Shown here: in pieces, positions 37,861 through 45,393 of the stretch
How positions within the stretch are numbered: the stretch's first letter is position 1
How the letters are laid out: every line of letters begins with the position of its first letter
NCBI GenBank assembly: GCA_023664955.1
Contig: JAMPEV010000001.1
Span: 1,529,824-1,583,227 of the forward strand
Source: Duncaniella sp.
GTDB lineage: Bacteria > Bacteroidota > Bacteroidia > Bacteroidales > Muribaculaceae
DNA: 53,404 bases
Reading direction: 5' to 3'
Notes under the pieces: model-generated
The model's input: the letters and a program-made list of their open reading frames with translations, nothing else
The model's database searches: none
Told to the model about the DNA's origin: nothing
Translations under genes and position numbers: made by a program

Positions 37861-38179
37861 AATTTCGATGGTATGTAGCTGGCTTAATAGTGGAGGTAGC
37901 GTGAACGGACTAAATAACACCGTTCAAATATCCCTATAAATCAGCTCGGATTTATGAAGGCAAAATTACAAATATTTTTCAATATAAATATATAAGAAGA
38001 AATTGTTGTTTAACTTTTTGCAAGAATTGCAAGATTTAATCACATAAATTTGCTTGATAGGGTTAAAAGTCGTAATTTTACAACCAAATTTCCGTTGCAT
38101 CATAAAGATGACGTCAGATTGCGTTTAAAACTAAATATTCAATTCTATACCTGAAAATATTCTCAAAACAAAAAGAAAT
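37861..38179. other. Divergent promoter region between fbp and kduD
   Basis: This 319-bp AT-rich interval carries no ORF worth naming. It contains a minus-strand -7 box for fbp (37961-37968) and a full plus-strand promoter for the uronate cluster (38049-38080). The 99 nt between the latter and the kduD ATG may be an untranslated leader; I see no strong hairpin in it. Confidence 0.6.
38049..38080 (+). promoter_or_regulatory. Promoter for the kduD uronate cluster
   Basis: TTTG (38049-38052), a 20-nt spacer, then TAATTTTA (38073-38080), which misses only the last base of TAnnTTTG. Expected start site near 38087, leaving a leader of about 93 nt. Confidence 0.6.
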
Positions 38180-38974
38180 ATGGTTAACTTTTCACTTGAA
38201 GGTAAAGTGGCCCTAGTAACAGGCGCTGCTTACGGAATTGGCCTTGCGATAGCTCAGGCATACGCAGAGGCAGGTGCAAAAATCGTGTTTAACTGCTCAC
38301 GTCAGGAGACAGTGGAACGTGGGATGAAGGCTTACAAAGAACTTGGCATAGACGCAAAGGGGTATCTCTGCGATGTTACTGATGAAGAAGCGGTGAAGGC
38401 AATGGTGGCAGACATCGAGGCTACAGTGGGCACAATCGATATCCTTGTCAACAATGCGGGGATTATCAAACGTATCCCCATGACAGAGATGGCAGTAGAG
38501 GATTTCCGACGTGTGATAGACGTTGACCTCGTGGCTCCCTATATCTGTGCAAAGGCAGTAATTCCCGGAATGATTAAGAAGGGACATGGTAAGATTATCA
38601 ACATCTGCTCAATGATGAGTGAGCTTGGCCGAGAGACAGTATCGGCCTACGCTGCGGCAAAGGGCGGATTGAAGATGCTCACCCGCAACATTTGCTCAGA
38701 ATTCGGTGAATACAATATCCAGTGCAACGGTATCGGTCCGGGCTATATCGCAACAGAGCAGACAGCTCCTCTTCGTGAGATCCAGCCTGACGGTTCACGT
38801 CATCCGTTTGACCAGTTCATTATTTCAAAGACGCCGGCAGCTCGATGGGGTACACCGGAGGATCTTATGGGACCTGCTGTGTTCCTCGCTTCAGATGCAT
38901 CTGACTTTGTAAATGGCCATGTGCTATATGTAGACGGTGGTATACTCGCTTACATCGGAAAGCAGCCCAAATAA
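38180..38974 (+). CDS. kduD: 2-dehydro-3-deoxy-D-gluconate 5-dehydrogenase / gluconate 5-dehydrogenase (SDR)
   Basis: A 264-residue short-chain dehydrogenase. It has the Rossmann motif TGAAYGIG (14-21), NNAG, the catalytic Ser/Tyr/Lys set in ICSMMSELG and SAYAAAKGG (Tyr near 157), and the PGYIATEQT segment found in KduD and gluconate 5-dehydrogenases. KduD reduces 3-deoxy-D-glycero-2,5-hexodiulosonate to KDG with NADH. The kduI and kdgK genes downstream favour KduD over gluconate 5-dehydrogenase. No signal peptide, so it is cytosolic. The EIIC-like gene starts 6 nt after it. Confidence 0.9.
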   Translation: MVNFSLEGKVALVTGAAYGIGLAIAQAYAEAGAKIVFNCSRQETVERGMKAYKELGIDAKGYLCDVTDEEAVKAMVADIEATVGTIDILVNNAGIIKRIPMTEMAVEDFRRVIDVDLVAPYICAKAVIPGMIKKGHGKIINICSMMSELGRETVSAYAAAKGGLKMLTRNICSEFGEYNIQCNGIGPGYIATEQTAPLREIQPDGSRHPFDQFIISKTPAARWGTPEDLMGPAVFLASDASDFVNGHVLYVDGGILAYIGKQPK

Positions 38975-38980
38975 TCAGAC

Positions 38981-40363
38981 ATGGAACAAGTTTTCTCATA
39001 TATCATAGGCTTAGGCGCAGCGGTGATGATGCCAATCATCTTCACTGTGCTTGGTCTTTGTATTGGCATAAAGTTTGGAAAGGCTTTGATGTGCGGTCTG
39101 AAGGTCGGTGTCGGTTTTATCGGTCTGTCAGTTGTTACCGCACTTCTCACGTCGAGCCTTGGTCCGGCGCTTAACGATGTAGTCGGCATTTATGACCTTC
39201 AGTTGCAAGTGTTTGACATGGGATGGCCTGCAGCAGCGGCAGTGGCATATAACACAGCGGTGGGTGCGTTTATCATCCCCGTATGCCTCGGAGTCAACCT
39301 ACTTTTGCTATTCGTAAAAGGCACACGCACAGTCAATATTGACTTGTGGAACTACTGGCATTTTGCATTCATCGGTGCCGTTGTATACTTTGCGTCCAAC
39401 TCAATCCTCTGGGGATTTTTCGCAGCGATAATTTGCTACATTATCACACTGGTTATCGCCGACCTTACTGCACATAAATTTCAGCATTTCTACAAGGATA
39501 TGGAAGGTATTTCGATTCCACAGCCCTTCTGTGCCGGTTTCGTGCCTTTCGCATGGGGAATCAATAAGATTCTTGACAAGACCCCGGGTATGAACCGCCT
39601 GGAGATTGATGCAGAGGGCTTGAAGCGCAAATTCGGTGTGCTTGGTGAGCCTCTTTTCCTTGGTGTAATCGTAGGAATCGTAATCGGTTGTCTCACATGT
39701 ACTTCTTGGAATGAGATAGTTGAGTCGATTCCTCGTATTCTTGGTTTAGGTATCAAGATGGGAGCGGTGATGGAGTTGATTCCTCGTGTGACAGTTCTCT
39801 TCATCGAAGGTTTGAAGCCTATCTCTGACCACACCCGCGAATTGATTGCACGAAAATTCAAAGGGGCAAAGGGTCTGTCAATCGGTATGAGTCCTGCGCT
39901 TGTGATTGGACATCCTACGACGCTTGTGGTATCGTTGCTCCTAATCCCTGTGACACTCGTTCTCGCTGTGGTTTTACCAGGCAACCAGTTCTTGCCATTG
40001 GCCTCACTTGCAGGTATGTTCTACATATTCCCTCTCGTTCTTCCGTTTACTAAGGGTAATGTGATAAAGACATTCATTGTGGGATTGGTGGTAATTATCC
40101 TTGCATTGTTCTCGGTTACTAATCTTGCACCATTCTTCACAGAAGCAGCGCGTGATGTATATGCCAACACCGGTGATGCAGCCGTTGCAATTCCAGAAGG
40201 TTTCTTAGGAGGTAGTCTCGACTTCGCCGGAAGCCCGCTCGCTTGGATTATCTTCCAGTGCTGCCATAACCTCGCCTATGTTGGTGCAGGCATTCTCACT
40301 ATTTGCACAGCGGCATTAGTGGTGTGGAATCGTCGCAAAATATCAAAGGAGGACCGTCCGTAA
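38981..40363 (+). CDS. Orphan PTS EIIC component, galactitol (GatC) family
   Basis: A 460-residue polytopic membrane protein homologous to GatC, the membrane subunit of the galactitol PTS. Matches to the E. coli protein that I can recall include the early VG..GF.GL segment, VNVDIWN-like TVNIDLWNYWHF, LEGI.IP (MEGISIPQPF), the KFG.LGEP segment (RKFGVLGEPLFLG), GLDPALLLGH-like MSPALVIGHPT and VPGNQ-LP (LPGNQFLPLASLA). No EIIA or EIIB gene is nearby, and Bacteroidetes generally lack PTS sugar uptake, so it probably works as a plain permease or proton-coupled carrier. Its place between kduD and kduI suggests a uronate or deoxy-hexulosonate substrate. This last point is inference. Confidence 0.9.
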   Translation: MEQVFSYIIGLGAAVMMPIIFTVLGLCIGIKFGKALMCGLKVGVGFIGLSVVTALLTSSLGPALNDVVGIYDLQLQVFDMGWPAAAAVAYNTAVGAFIIPVCLGVNLLLLFVKGTRTVNIDLWNYWHFAFIGAVVYFASNSILWGFFAAIICYIITLVIADLTAHKFQHFYKDMEGISIPQPFCAGFVPFAWGINKILDKTPGMNRLEIDAEGLKRKFGVLGEPLFLGVIVGIVIGCLTCTSWNEIVESIPRILGLGIKMGAVMELIPRVTVLFIEGLKPISDHTRELIARKFKGAKGLSIGMSPALVIGHPTTLVVSLLLIPVTLVLAVVLPGNQFLPLASLAGMFYIFPLVLPFTKGNVIKTFIVGLVVIILALFSVTNLAPFFTEAARDVYANTGDAAVAIPEGFLGGSLDFAGSPLAWIIFQCCHNLAYVGAGILTICTAALVVWNRRKISKEDRP

Positions 40364-40372
40364 TAGATGTTT

Positions 40373-40408
40373 GAAATTTAGGTCAGTCTAAAATCTGGCC
40401 TAAATTTC
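40373..40408 (+). promoter_or_regulatory. Hairpin between EIIC-like gene and kduI
   Basis: A 14-bp stem with one mismatch (40373-40386 with 40395-40408) and an 8-nt loop, with no T-run after it. It may mark processing or partial termination between the kduD-EIIC pair and kduI. Confidence 0.55.
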
Positions 40409-40485
40409 AGGCTCTTTCATAATATCGGCAGCGTTCAATTATTGAAGCCTGCCTAAAATCAGTTCATGTTTAATTACACAAAACA

Positions 40486-41406
40486 ATGAAAAAATTCTTT
40501 ATCACAGCATCTCTCGTTTTAGCTTCATTAACCGCTATGGCTCAGACTGAATATAAAGTTATGCGTGCATGTCATCCTGATGACGTGAAGCATTATGACA
40601 CCAACCAACTTCGCAGTCATTTTATGATGCCAAAAGTCATGGAACAGAATAAAATCAATCTTACCTACTCTATGTACGACCGTCTAATCTTTGGCGGAGT
40701 GATTCCCGTAGGGAAGGTTGTGGAACTCGAAACCATCGATCCGTTGAAAGCTGAATACTTTCTCGAGCGCCGCGAACTTGGCGTAATAAATATAGGTGGT
40801 GCAGGTATAGTGTCAGTGGATGGGAAGGACTACGAGCTCAATTTCAAAGATGCGCTCTATGTCGGACGTGGAAATAAGAATGTAACTTTCCGCAGCAAGG
40901 ATGATGCAAATCCTGCAAAGTTCTACATTAATTCAACACCGGCCCATAAAGCATATAAGACACAGCTTATCACAATCGATGGTCGTAAAGGAAGCTTGAA
41001 GGCTAATTCGTTCGCTGCCGGTACGATGGAAGAAAGCAATGACCGCGTAATCAATCAGCTCATAGTAAACAATGTACTTGAGGAAGGACCATGCCAGCTT
41101 CAGATGGGCTTGACAGAGCTTAAACCAGGCAGCGTATGGAACACAATGCCCGCCCATACTCACGATCGTCGTGTGGAAGCTTACTTCTATTTCAACGTTC
41201 CGGAGGGAAATGCAATATGTCACCTCATGGGAGAGCCACAGGAGAACCGTCTAATTTGGCTTCATAACGAGCAGGCAGTGATGGCTCCCGAATGGTCAAT
41301 CCATGCTGCAGCCGGTACCTCTAACTATATGTTTATATGGGGCATGGGTGGGGAAAATCTTGACTATGGCGACATGGACAAGATTACCTATCTTGAGATG
41401 AAATAA
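40486..41406 (+). CDS. kduI: 5-dehydro-4-deoxy-D-glucuronate isomerase with a signal peptide
   Basis: A 306-residue KduI that isomerises 5-dehydro-4-deoxy-D-glucuronate (from unsaturated uronates) to 3-deoxy-D-glycero-2,5-hexodiulosonate. The cupin zinc ligands are His224, His226, Glu231 (AHTHDRRVE) and His273 (WSIHAAAG); relative to the E. coli enzyme as I recall it (196, 198, 203, 245) all are shifted by exactly 28, so the core has no insertions in this part. The extra N-terminus, [20 protein letters not shown], is a textbook signal peptide (two Lys, hydrophobic core, AMA cleavage site). That predicts a periplasmic enzyme, which is unusual. The ATG at 40486 has a typical A-rich Bacteroidetes leader. 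An internal ATG at 40561 would give a near-normal cytosolic form. Confidence 0.94.
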   Translation: MKKFFITASLVLASLTAMAQTEYKVMRACHPDDVKHYDTNQLRSHFMMPKVMEQNKINLTYSMYDRLIFGGVIPVGKVVELETIDPLKAEYFLERRELGVINIGGAGIVSVDGKDYELNFKDALYVGRGNKNVTFRSKDDANPAKFYINSTPAHKAYKTQLITIDGRKGSLKANSFAAGTMEESNDRVINQLIVNNVLEEGPCQLQMGLTELKPGSVWNTMPAHTHDRRVEAYFYFNVPEGNAICHLMGEPQENRLIWLHNEQAVMAPEWSIHAAAGTSNYMFIWGMGGENLDYGDMDKITYLEMK

Positions 41407-41441
41407 ATACTGACAATGAATTGTACCCTCCTCTGTTAGAA

Positions 41442-42206
41442 ATGATTCAAATAAAGGATATAATACGACATTCCGAACACACTGCTGAAGTAGTGATTGA
41501 GTCACCCTCAATCGCAGCTTCGGCACGTGCCGGACATTTTGTCATTATCCGTTTTAACGAGGAATGCCCGCGAATACCATTCACAATTGTCGATACTGAC
41601 AAAGACAATGGCACATTCACCATCATAATACATAAAGGAGCACGCCTCACTGAGCTTATTAATTCACTCGAAGTCGGTTATGAAATTCTTGATTTGCTCG
41701 GTCCCTTAGGCCAAGCATTTGAAGTTAAGAACTACGGCAAAGTGCTTTGTTGCGGCGACGGAGCAGGTTTTGTTCCGCTTATCCCCATCATTAAGGCTTT
41801 GAAGAAGACCGGCAACAATGTCACAGCTATATTATCAGAATTCTCTGAAAAAACTTCATGCTTGAAAAGCAATGCGGAGAAGTACGCTGACGAGATTCTT
41901 CTCTCGGAGGATGAATCAGAGACTTTGTGTATAATCGATGATTTCACATCAACGAAGGGAGTGGATCTTGTCATAATGACCGGACCAACACACATGATGA
42001 AGAAAATTTCAGAGATTACGATGGCTAATCACACTTCTACATTGTGTATCCTTAATATGGTAATGCTTGATGGTGTAGGCCTTTGTGGTATTTGTCGTGT
42101 GATGGTGGACGGTGTTCGGAAACTTACCTGTATCGACGGGCCCATCTTCGATGCACATCATGTGGATTTCGATCAATTACAAAACCGACAAAGTTATTTC
42201 CTATGA
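41442..42206 (+). CDS. NfnA/SudB-like FAD/NAD-binding electron-transfer subunit
   Basis: A 254-residue ferredoxin-NADP reductase-like flavoprotein, like PyrK and NfnA. The N-terminal FAD domain has HFVIIRF and PFTIVDTDKDNGTFTIIIHKGA; the NAD domain has the GDGAGFVPLIPIIKALKKTG segment in place of the usual GGGxGxAP. The C-terminal [2Fe-2S] site is MLDGVGLCGICR...KLTCIDGP, with Asp210, Cys215, Cys218 and Cys230, the Asp-plus-three-Cys pattern known from NfnA. I use ATG 41442; the ORF also opens from TTG 41421. Its stop overlaps the next gene (ATGA). In NfnAB this subunit binds NADH or NAD+ and couples to ferredoxin. Confidence 0.88.
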   Translation: MIQIKDIIRHSEHTAEVVIESPSIAASARAGHFVIIRFNEECPRIPFTIVDTDKDNGTFTIIIHKGARLTELINSLEVGYEILDLLGPLGQAFEVKNYGKVLCCGDGAGFVPLIPIIKALKKTGNNVTAILSEFSEKTSCLKSNAEKYADEILLSEDESETLCIIDDFTSTKGVDLVIMTGPTHMMKKISEITMANHTSTLCILNMVMLDGVGLCGICRVMVDGVRKLTCIDGPIFDAHHVDFDQLQNRQSYFL

Positions 42207-43717
42207 ATATTGAGAATCTCATATCAAGAGATAGCAAATGGCGTGATGAATTGAGAAAACTCCACACCACTAAGGAACGCACTTCACTTCCCCGAGTTGT
42301 CATGCCTGAGATACCGGCGTCCTACCGTATAACTTGCAATGACGAAGTGAATCAGGGATTGTCAATTGACCAAGCAGTTCTTGAAGCCCGTCGCTGTCTT
42401 GACTGCCCTGATCCCGGTTGCATGAAAGGATGTCCGGTGGCCAACAATATCCCATCGTTCATCAAGAACATTGAACGACGTAACTTTACAGAAGCCTTGG
42501 AAGTACTCAATCTGACCACTGTCCTGCCGGCAGTGTGTGGTAGAGTGTGTCCTCAGGAGAAGCAGTGTGAGGCAGGTTGTATTTATAATAAGATGAAAAA
42601 GCCTGCCGTAGCAATTGGAAATCTCGAACGATTTGTGGCTGACTTTAATCGGGAAGTTGACCGCAACGTTTCACCGTCTGAGAAAAGGACTGAAAATGTC
42701 AAATCGTTTGCATCTCCATTTTTTGCTGGAATTAAGATAGCCGTTGTCGGATCCGGTCCTTCCGGATTGGCATTTGCAGGTGATATGGCCAAACGCGGGT
42801 ATGATGTGACTATTTTTGAAGCTTTAGACCGTTTTGGCGGAGTGCTGAAATATGGTATTCCTGAATTTTGCCTTCCCAACGATGTGGTAGATGCGGAAAT
42901 TTCAAAGCTTCATACCCTTGGAGTAAAGTTTGTAAAAAATGCATTCGTTGGAAAGACTATTTCCTACAATCAACTCCAAGAACAGGGCTTTAAAGGCATC
43001 TATGTTGCCACGGGAGCGGGCAAGCCGCGGTTCATGGGAATTCCCGGTGAAAACCTTCCCGGAGTGATGACTGCTAATGAGTATCTGATGCGTCTGAATC
43101 TAATGGGAGGAAACGAGATATATGGTCAGAACACCACTTCATTACGCCGAAAACGAGTGGCAGTCATCGGAGCCGGCAATACTGCCATGGATGCTGTAAG
43201 AGCCGCCCGTAGAATGGGAGCTGAACGTGCTATGATAGTCTATCGTAGAAGCGAAGAGGAAATTCCGGCACGAGCCGAAGAAGTGCGTCATGCACGTGAG
43301 GAAGGAGTGGAATTTCTCACATTGCATAATCCGGTGGAATATCTTGAGGATGAAAACGGGATACTTCGTGCGATGCGTCTTCAAAAGATGCAACTTGGAG
43401 AGCCAGACGAATCAGGGCGAAGAGCACCCATTGAGATTCCAGGCGCCATAGAGGATATCGATGTGGATCTCGTGGTAATTTGTGTAGGTTATCTTCCCAA
43501 TCCACCGGCACTGTTGGCCGATGTTGACAAATCACGTCAGGGTAATATTGTGGTTGATGGAGCATCGATGAAGTCCTCGTCGCCAGATATATACGCCGGA
43601 GGTGATATTGTACGCGGGGCAGCTACTGTAATCCTTGCAATGGGTGACGGTAGGAAGGCGGCAAAATCAATGTCGGAAGCATTCGAGAATATTATAAAAA
43701 ACAGTTCATTGACTTAA
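42203..43717 (+). CDS. NfnB/SudA-like (GltD-like) NADPH oxidoreductase
   Basis: A 504-residue flavoprotein of the glutamate-synthase small-subunit type. Two 4Fe-4S cluster motifs lie near the N-terminus (Cys65, 68, 73, 77 and Cys112, 116, 122, 126). Next are the FAD GxGxxG of KIAVVGSGPSGLAFAGD, the GVLKYGIPEF segment and the NADPH fold RVAVIGAGNTAMDAVRAARR. The start is ATG 42203, overlapping the upstream stop; a longer reading from 42083 is an artefact. No GltB large subunit is nearby. The NfnA-like partner with its Asp/Cys cluster indicates an NfnAB-type transhydrogenase (NADH, NADPH and ferredoxin) rather than glutamate synthase. Whether it bifurcates electrons is inferred. Confidence 0.9.
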   Translation: MNIENLISRDSKWRDELRKLHTTKERTSLPRVVMPEIPASYRITCNDEVNQGLSIDQAVLEARRCLDCPDPGCMKGCPVANNIPSFIKNIERRNFTEALEVLNLTTVLPAVCGRVCPQEKQCEAGCIYNKMKKPAVAIGNLERFVADFNREVDRNVSPSEKRTENVKSFASPFFAGIKIAVVGSGPSGLAFAGDMAKRGYDVTIFEALDRFGGVLKYGIPEFCLPNDVVDAEISKLHTLGVKFVKNAFVGKTISYNQLQEQGFKGIYVATGAGKPRFMGIPGENLPGVMTANEYLMRLNLMGGNEIYGQNTTSLRRKRVAVIGAGNTAMDAVRAARRMGAERAMIVYRRSEEEIPARAEEVRHAREEGVEFLTLHNPVEYLEDENGILRAMRLQKMQLGEPDESGRRAPIEIPGAIEDIDVDLVVICVGYLPNPPALLADVDKSRQGNIVVDGASMKSSSPDIYAGGDIVRGAATVILAMGDGRKAAKSMSEAFENIIKNSSLT

Positions 43718-43780
43718 CAGTAAGAGGATAAATATAATTGTACAAATTCAAAAATTAACCAATTAATTTACTATAAAATT

Positions 43781-44800
43781 ATGAAAGTAGTAACTTTAGG
43801 CGAAATCATGCTTCGCCTTTCACCCGAAGGTAACCACCGTTTCGTACAAGTAGATAACTTTGACGTTATCTGGGGAGGTGGTGAAGCCAACGTTGCAGTT
43901 AGCTGTGCTAACTATGGACTTGACGCTTATTTCGTGTCAAAACTTCCCAAGCATGAAATAGGTCAGGCTGCTGTAAATGCATTGCGTCGTTATGGCGTTC
44001 ACACTGATCATATCGCTCGCGGTGGTGACCGTGTTGGTATCTACTATTGTGAGACAGGTGCTTCAATGCGTCCTTCAAAGGTAATCTACGACCGTGCCAA
44101 CTCCGCAATCGCAGAAGCAAATCCCGAAGACTTCGATTTTGATAAAATTATGGAAGGCGCAGACTGGTTCCACTGGAGCGGAATCACACCCGCTATCTCT
44201 GACAAGGCTGCAGAGCTCACTCGTCTTGCCTGCGAAGCAGCGAAGCGTCACGGTGTTACAGTGTCAGTAGACCTTAACTTCCGTAAGAAGCTTTGGACAA
44301 AAGAAAAAGCTCAGTCAATCATGCGTCCTCTTATGCAGTATGTTGACGTGTGCATAGGTAACGAAGAAGATGCTGAACTATGCCTCGGCTTCAAACCTGA
44401 TGCTGACGTAGAAGGCGGCGAAACCAATGCAGAGGGTTACAAAGGTATTTTCACCGCAATGGCTAAGGAATTCGGCTTTAAGTATGTGATCTCCACTCTT
44501 CGTGAGTCATTCTCAGCTACTCACAATGGATGGAAGGCTATGATTTACAATGGCAAGGAATTCTACGAGTCAAAACGATACGACATCAATCCTATCATCG
44601 ACCGTGTAGGTGGTGGTGACTCTTTCTCAGGCGGTGTAATCTATGGTCTGTTGACAATGGACAATCAGGCCGATGCTCTTGAATTTGCCGTTGCTGCTTC
44701 TGCTCTCAAGCACACTATCCCCGGTGACTTCAATCTTGTAACAGTTGACGAAGTTAAGTCACTCGCAGGAGGTAACGCTAACGGACGCGTACAACGTTAA
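43781..44800 (+). CDS. kdgK: 2-dehydro-3-deoxygluconokinase (PfkB family)
   Basis: A 339-residue ribokinase-family sugar kinase that phosphorylates KDG to KDPG. The N-terminus VVTLGEIMLRLSPEGNHRFVQ and the substrate region WGGGEANVAVSCANYGL are typical of KdgK, as are the ATP/catalytic motif GGGDSFSGGVIYGLL with the base Asp near 281. It follows nfnB by 63 nt and is the last step of the cluster that is present; the KDPG aldolase is not in the window. A perfect 17-bp hairpin after it ends the cluster. Confidence 0.93.
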   Translation: MKVVTLGEIMLRLSPEGNHRFVQVDNFDVIWGGGEANVAVSCANYGLDAYFVSKLPKHEIGQAAVNALRRYGVHTDHIARGGDRVGIYYCETGASMRPSKVIYDRANSAIAEANPEDFDFDKIMEGADWFHWSGITPAISDKAAELTRLACEAAKRHGVTVSVDLNFRKKLWTKEKAQSIMRPLMQYVDVCIGNEEDAELCLGFKPDADVEGGETNAEGYKGIFTAMAKEFGFKYVISTLRESFSATHNGWKAMIYNGKEFYESKRYDINPIIDRVGGGDSFSGGVIYGLLTMDNQADALEFAVAASALKHTIPGDFNLVTVDEVKSLAGGNANGRVQR

Positions 44801-44833
44801 TAACCTGTTTGATTAGCAGACACGCTATAATAG

Positions 44834-44870
44834 TTATCGGGAGGAAATTCATTGAATTTCCTCCCGATAA
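44834..44870 (+). terminator. Terminator hairpin after kdgK
   Basis: A perfect 17-bp stem (44834-44850 with 44854-44870) with a 3-nt loop, 34 nt after the kdgK stop. The outer part is AT-rich, but there is no long T-run. Confidence 0.7.
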
Positions 44871-44919
44871 TAGTATATCGTCACTAAGCTGATGAGTAAG
44901 TTGAATTAAATGTTGATGT

Positions 44920-45189
44920 TTAGACAATAAGTTTTACATTACCACCGGCATTTATCCTATATCGATGGCATATTCCTGTGGCAGAATCACCAACACTATA
45001 AACATAGTCGGCCATTGGTCCTAAAAGTTCGGAATTGAACTCATAAGCCGCGTCAATCGCCTCCTCCACACGAGAGAATCCGGAGCCTTTGTAGGTGCTA
45101 ACAACATCTCCATTTACATTTTCAATTTCTACCCTGATTTTATCGTCCGGTCGGACTCTATTTATGTTTGTTGCTGTAGCTCGTCCCAT
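44920..45189 (-). CDS. Small hypothetical protein
   Basis: An 89-residue protein (MGRATATNINRVRPDD...), read from ATG 45189; a GTG at 45195 is the alternative. I do not recognise it. It is soluble, slightly acidic, with likely beta strands (KIRVEIENVNGDVVSTYKG) then a helix (SRVEEAIDAAYEFNSELLG) and a C-terminal strand pair (GICHRYRINAGGNVKLIV). The composition is protein-like and it does not lie over another gene. A weak TATTTTTG box lies upstream at 45249-45242 on the minus strand. It is convergent with kdgK. Confidence 0.65.
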   Translation of the reverse strand: MGRATATNINRVRPDDKIRVEIENVNGDVVSTYKGSGFSRVEEAIDAAYEFNSELLGPMADYVYSVGDSATGICHRYRINAGGNVKLIV

Positions 45190-45321
45190 AATCACATTAT
45201 TTAGAGTGTGTCTAATAATAAATGTTAGAAAGATACATTTTCAAAAATATTAACAAAATTCCTACAGTAAAAGTTGGAATTTATTGGATATAATCATAAA
45301 CATAATGCTAAAAAATCCAAC

Positions 45322-45357
45322 TTTGGTTTTAACATTGTAAAATTTAATGTAACTTTG
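45322..45357 (+). promoter_or_regulatory. Promoter for the DUF4301 gene
   Basis: TAACTTTG (45350-45357) with TTTG at 45322-45325 (24-nt spacer, longer than ideal). The expected start site lies about 30 nt before the ATG at 45394 and after the possible upstream ATG at 45274, which argues against the longer ORF. Confidence 0.55.
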
Positions 45358-45393
45358 GGGTGTAATAAATACAAAACCTTAATTTTTAAATTT

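Noticed and set aside
38081-38179. Riboswitch in the kduD leader
   Set aside because: The leader is AT-rich and shows no strong stem or terminator pair by eye.
39490-39984. A 164-codon open frame antisense to the EIIC-like gene
   Set aside because: A complement of membrane-protein codons gives a Pro/Ile/Thr/Arg-rich sequence without domain features; the plus-strand gene is clear.
42203-43717. GltD, small subunit of glutamate synthase
   Set aside because: No large subunit is nearby and the overlapping partner has the NfnA-type cluster; an NfnB-like role fits better, although the GltD label would be given by automatic annotation.
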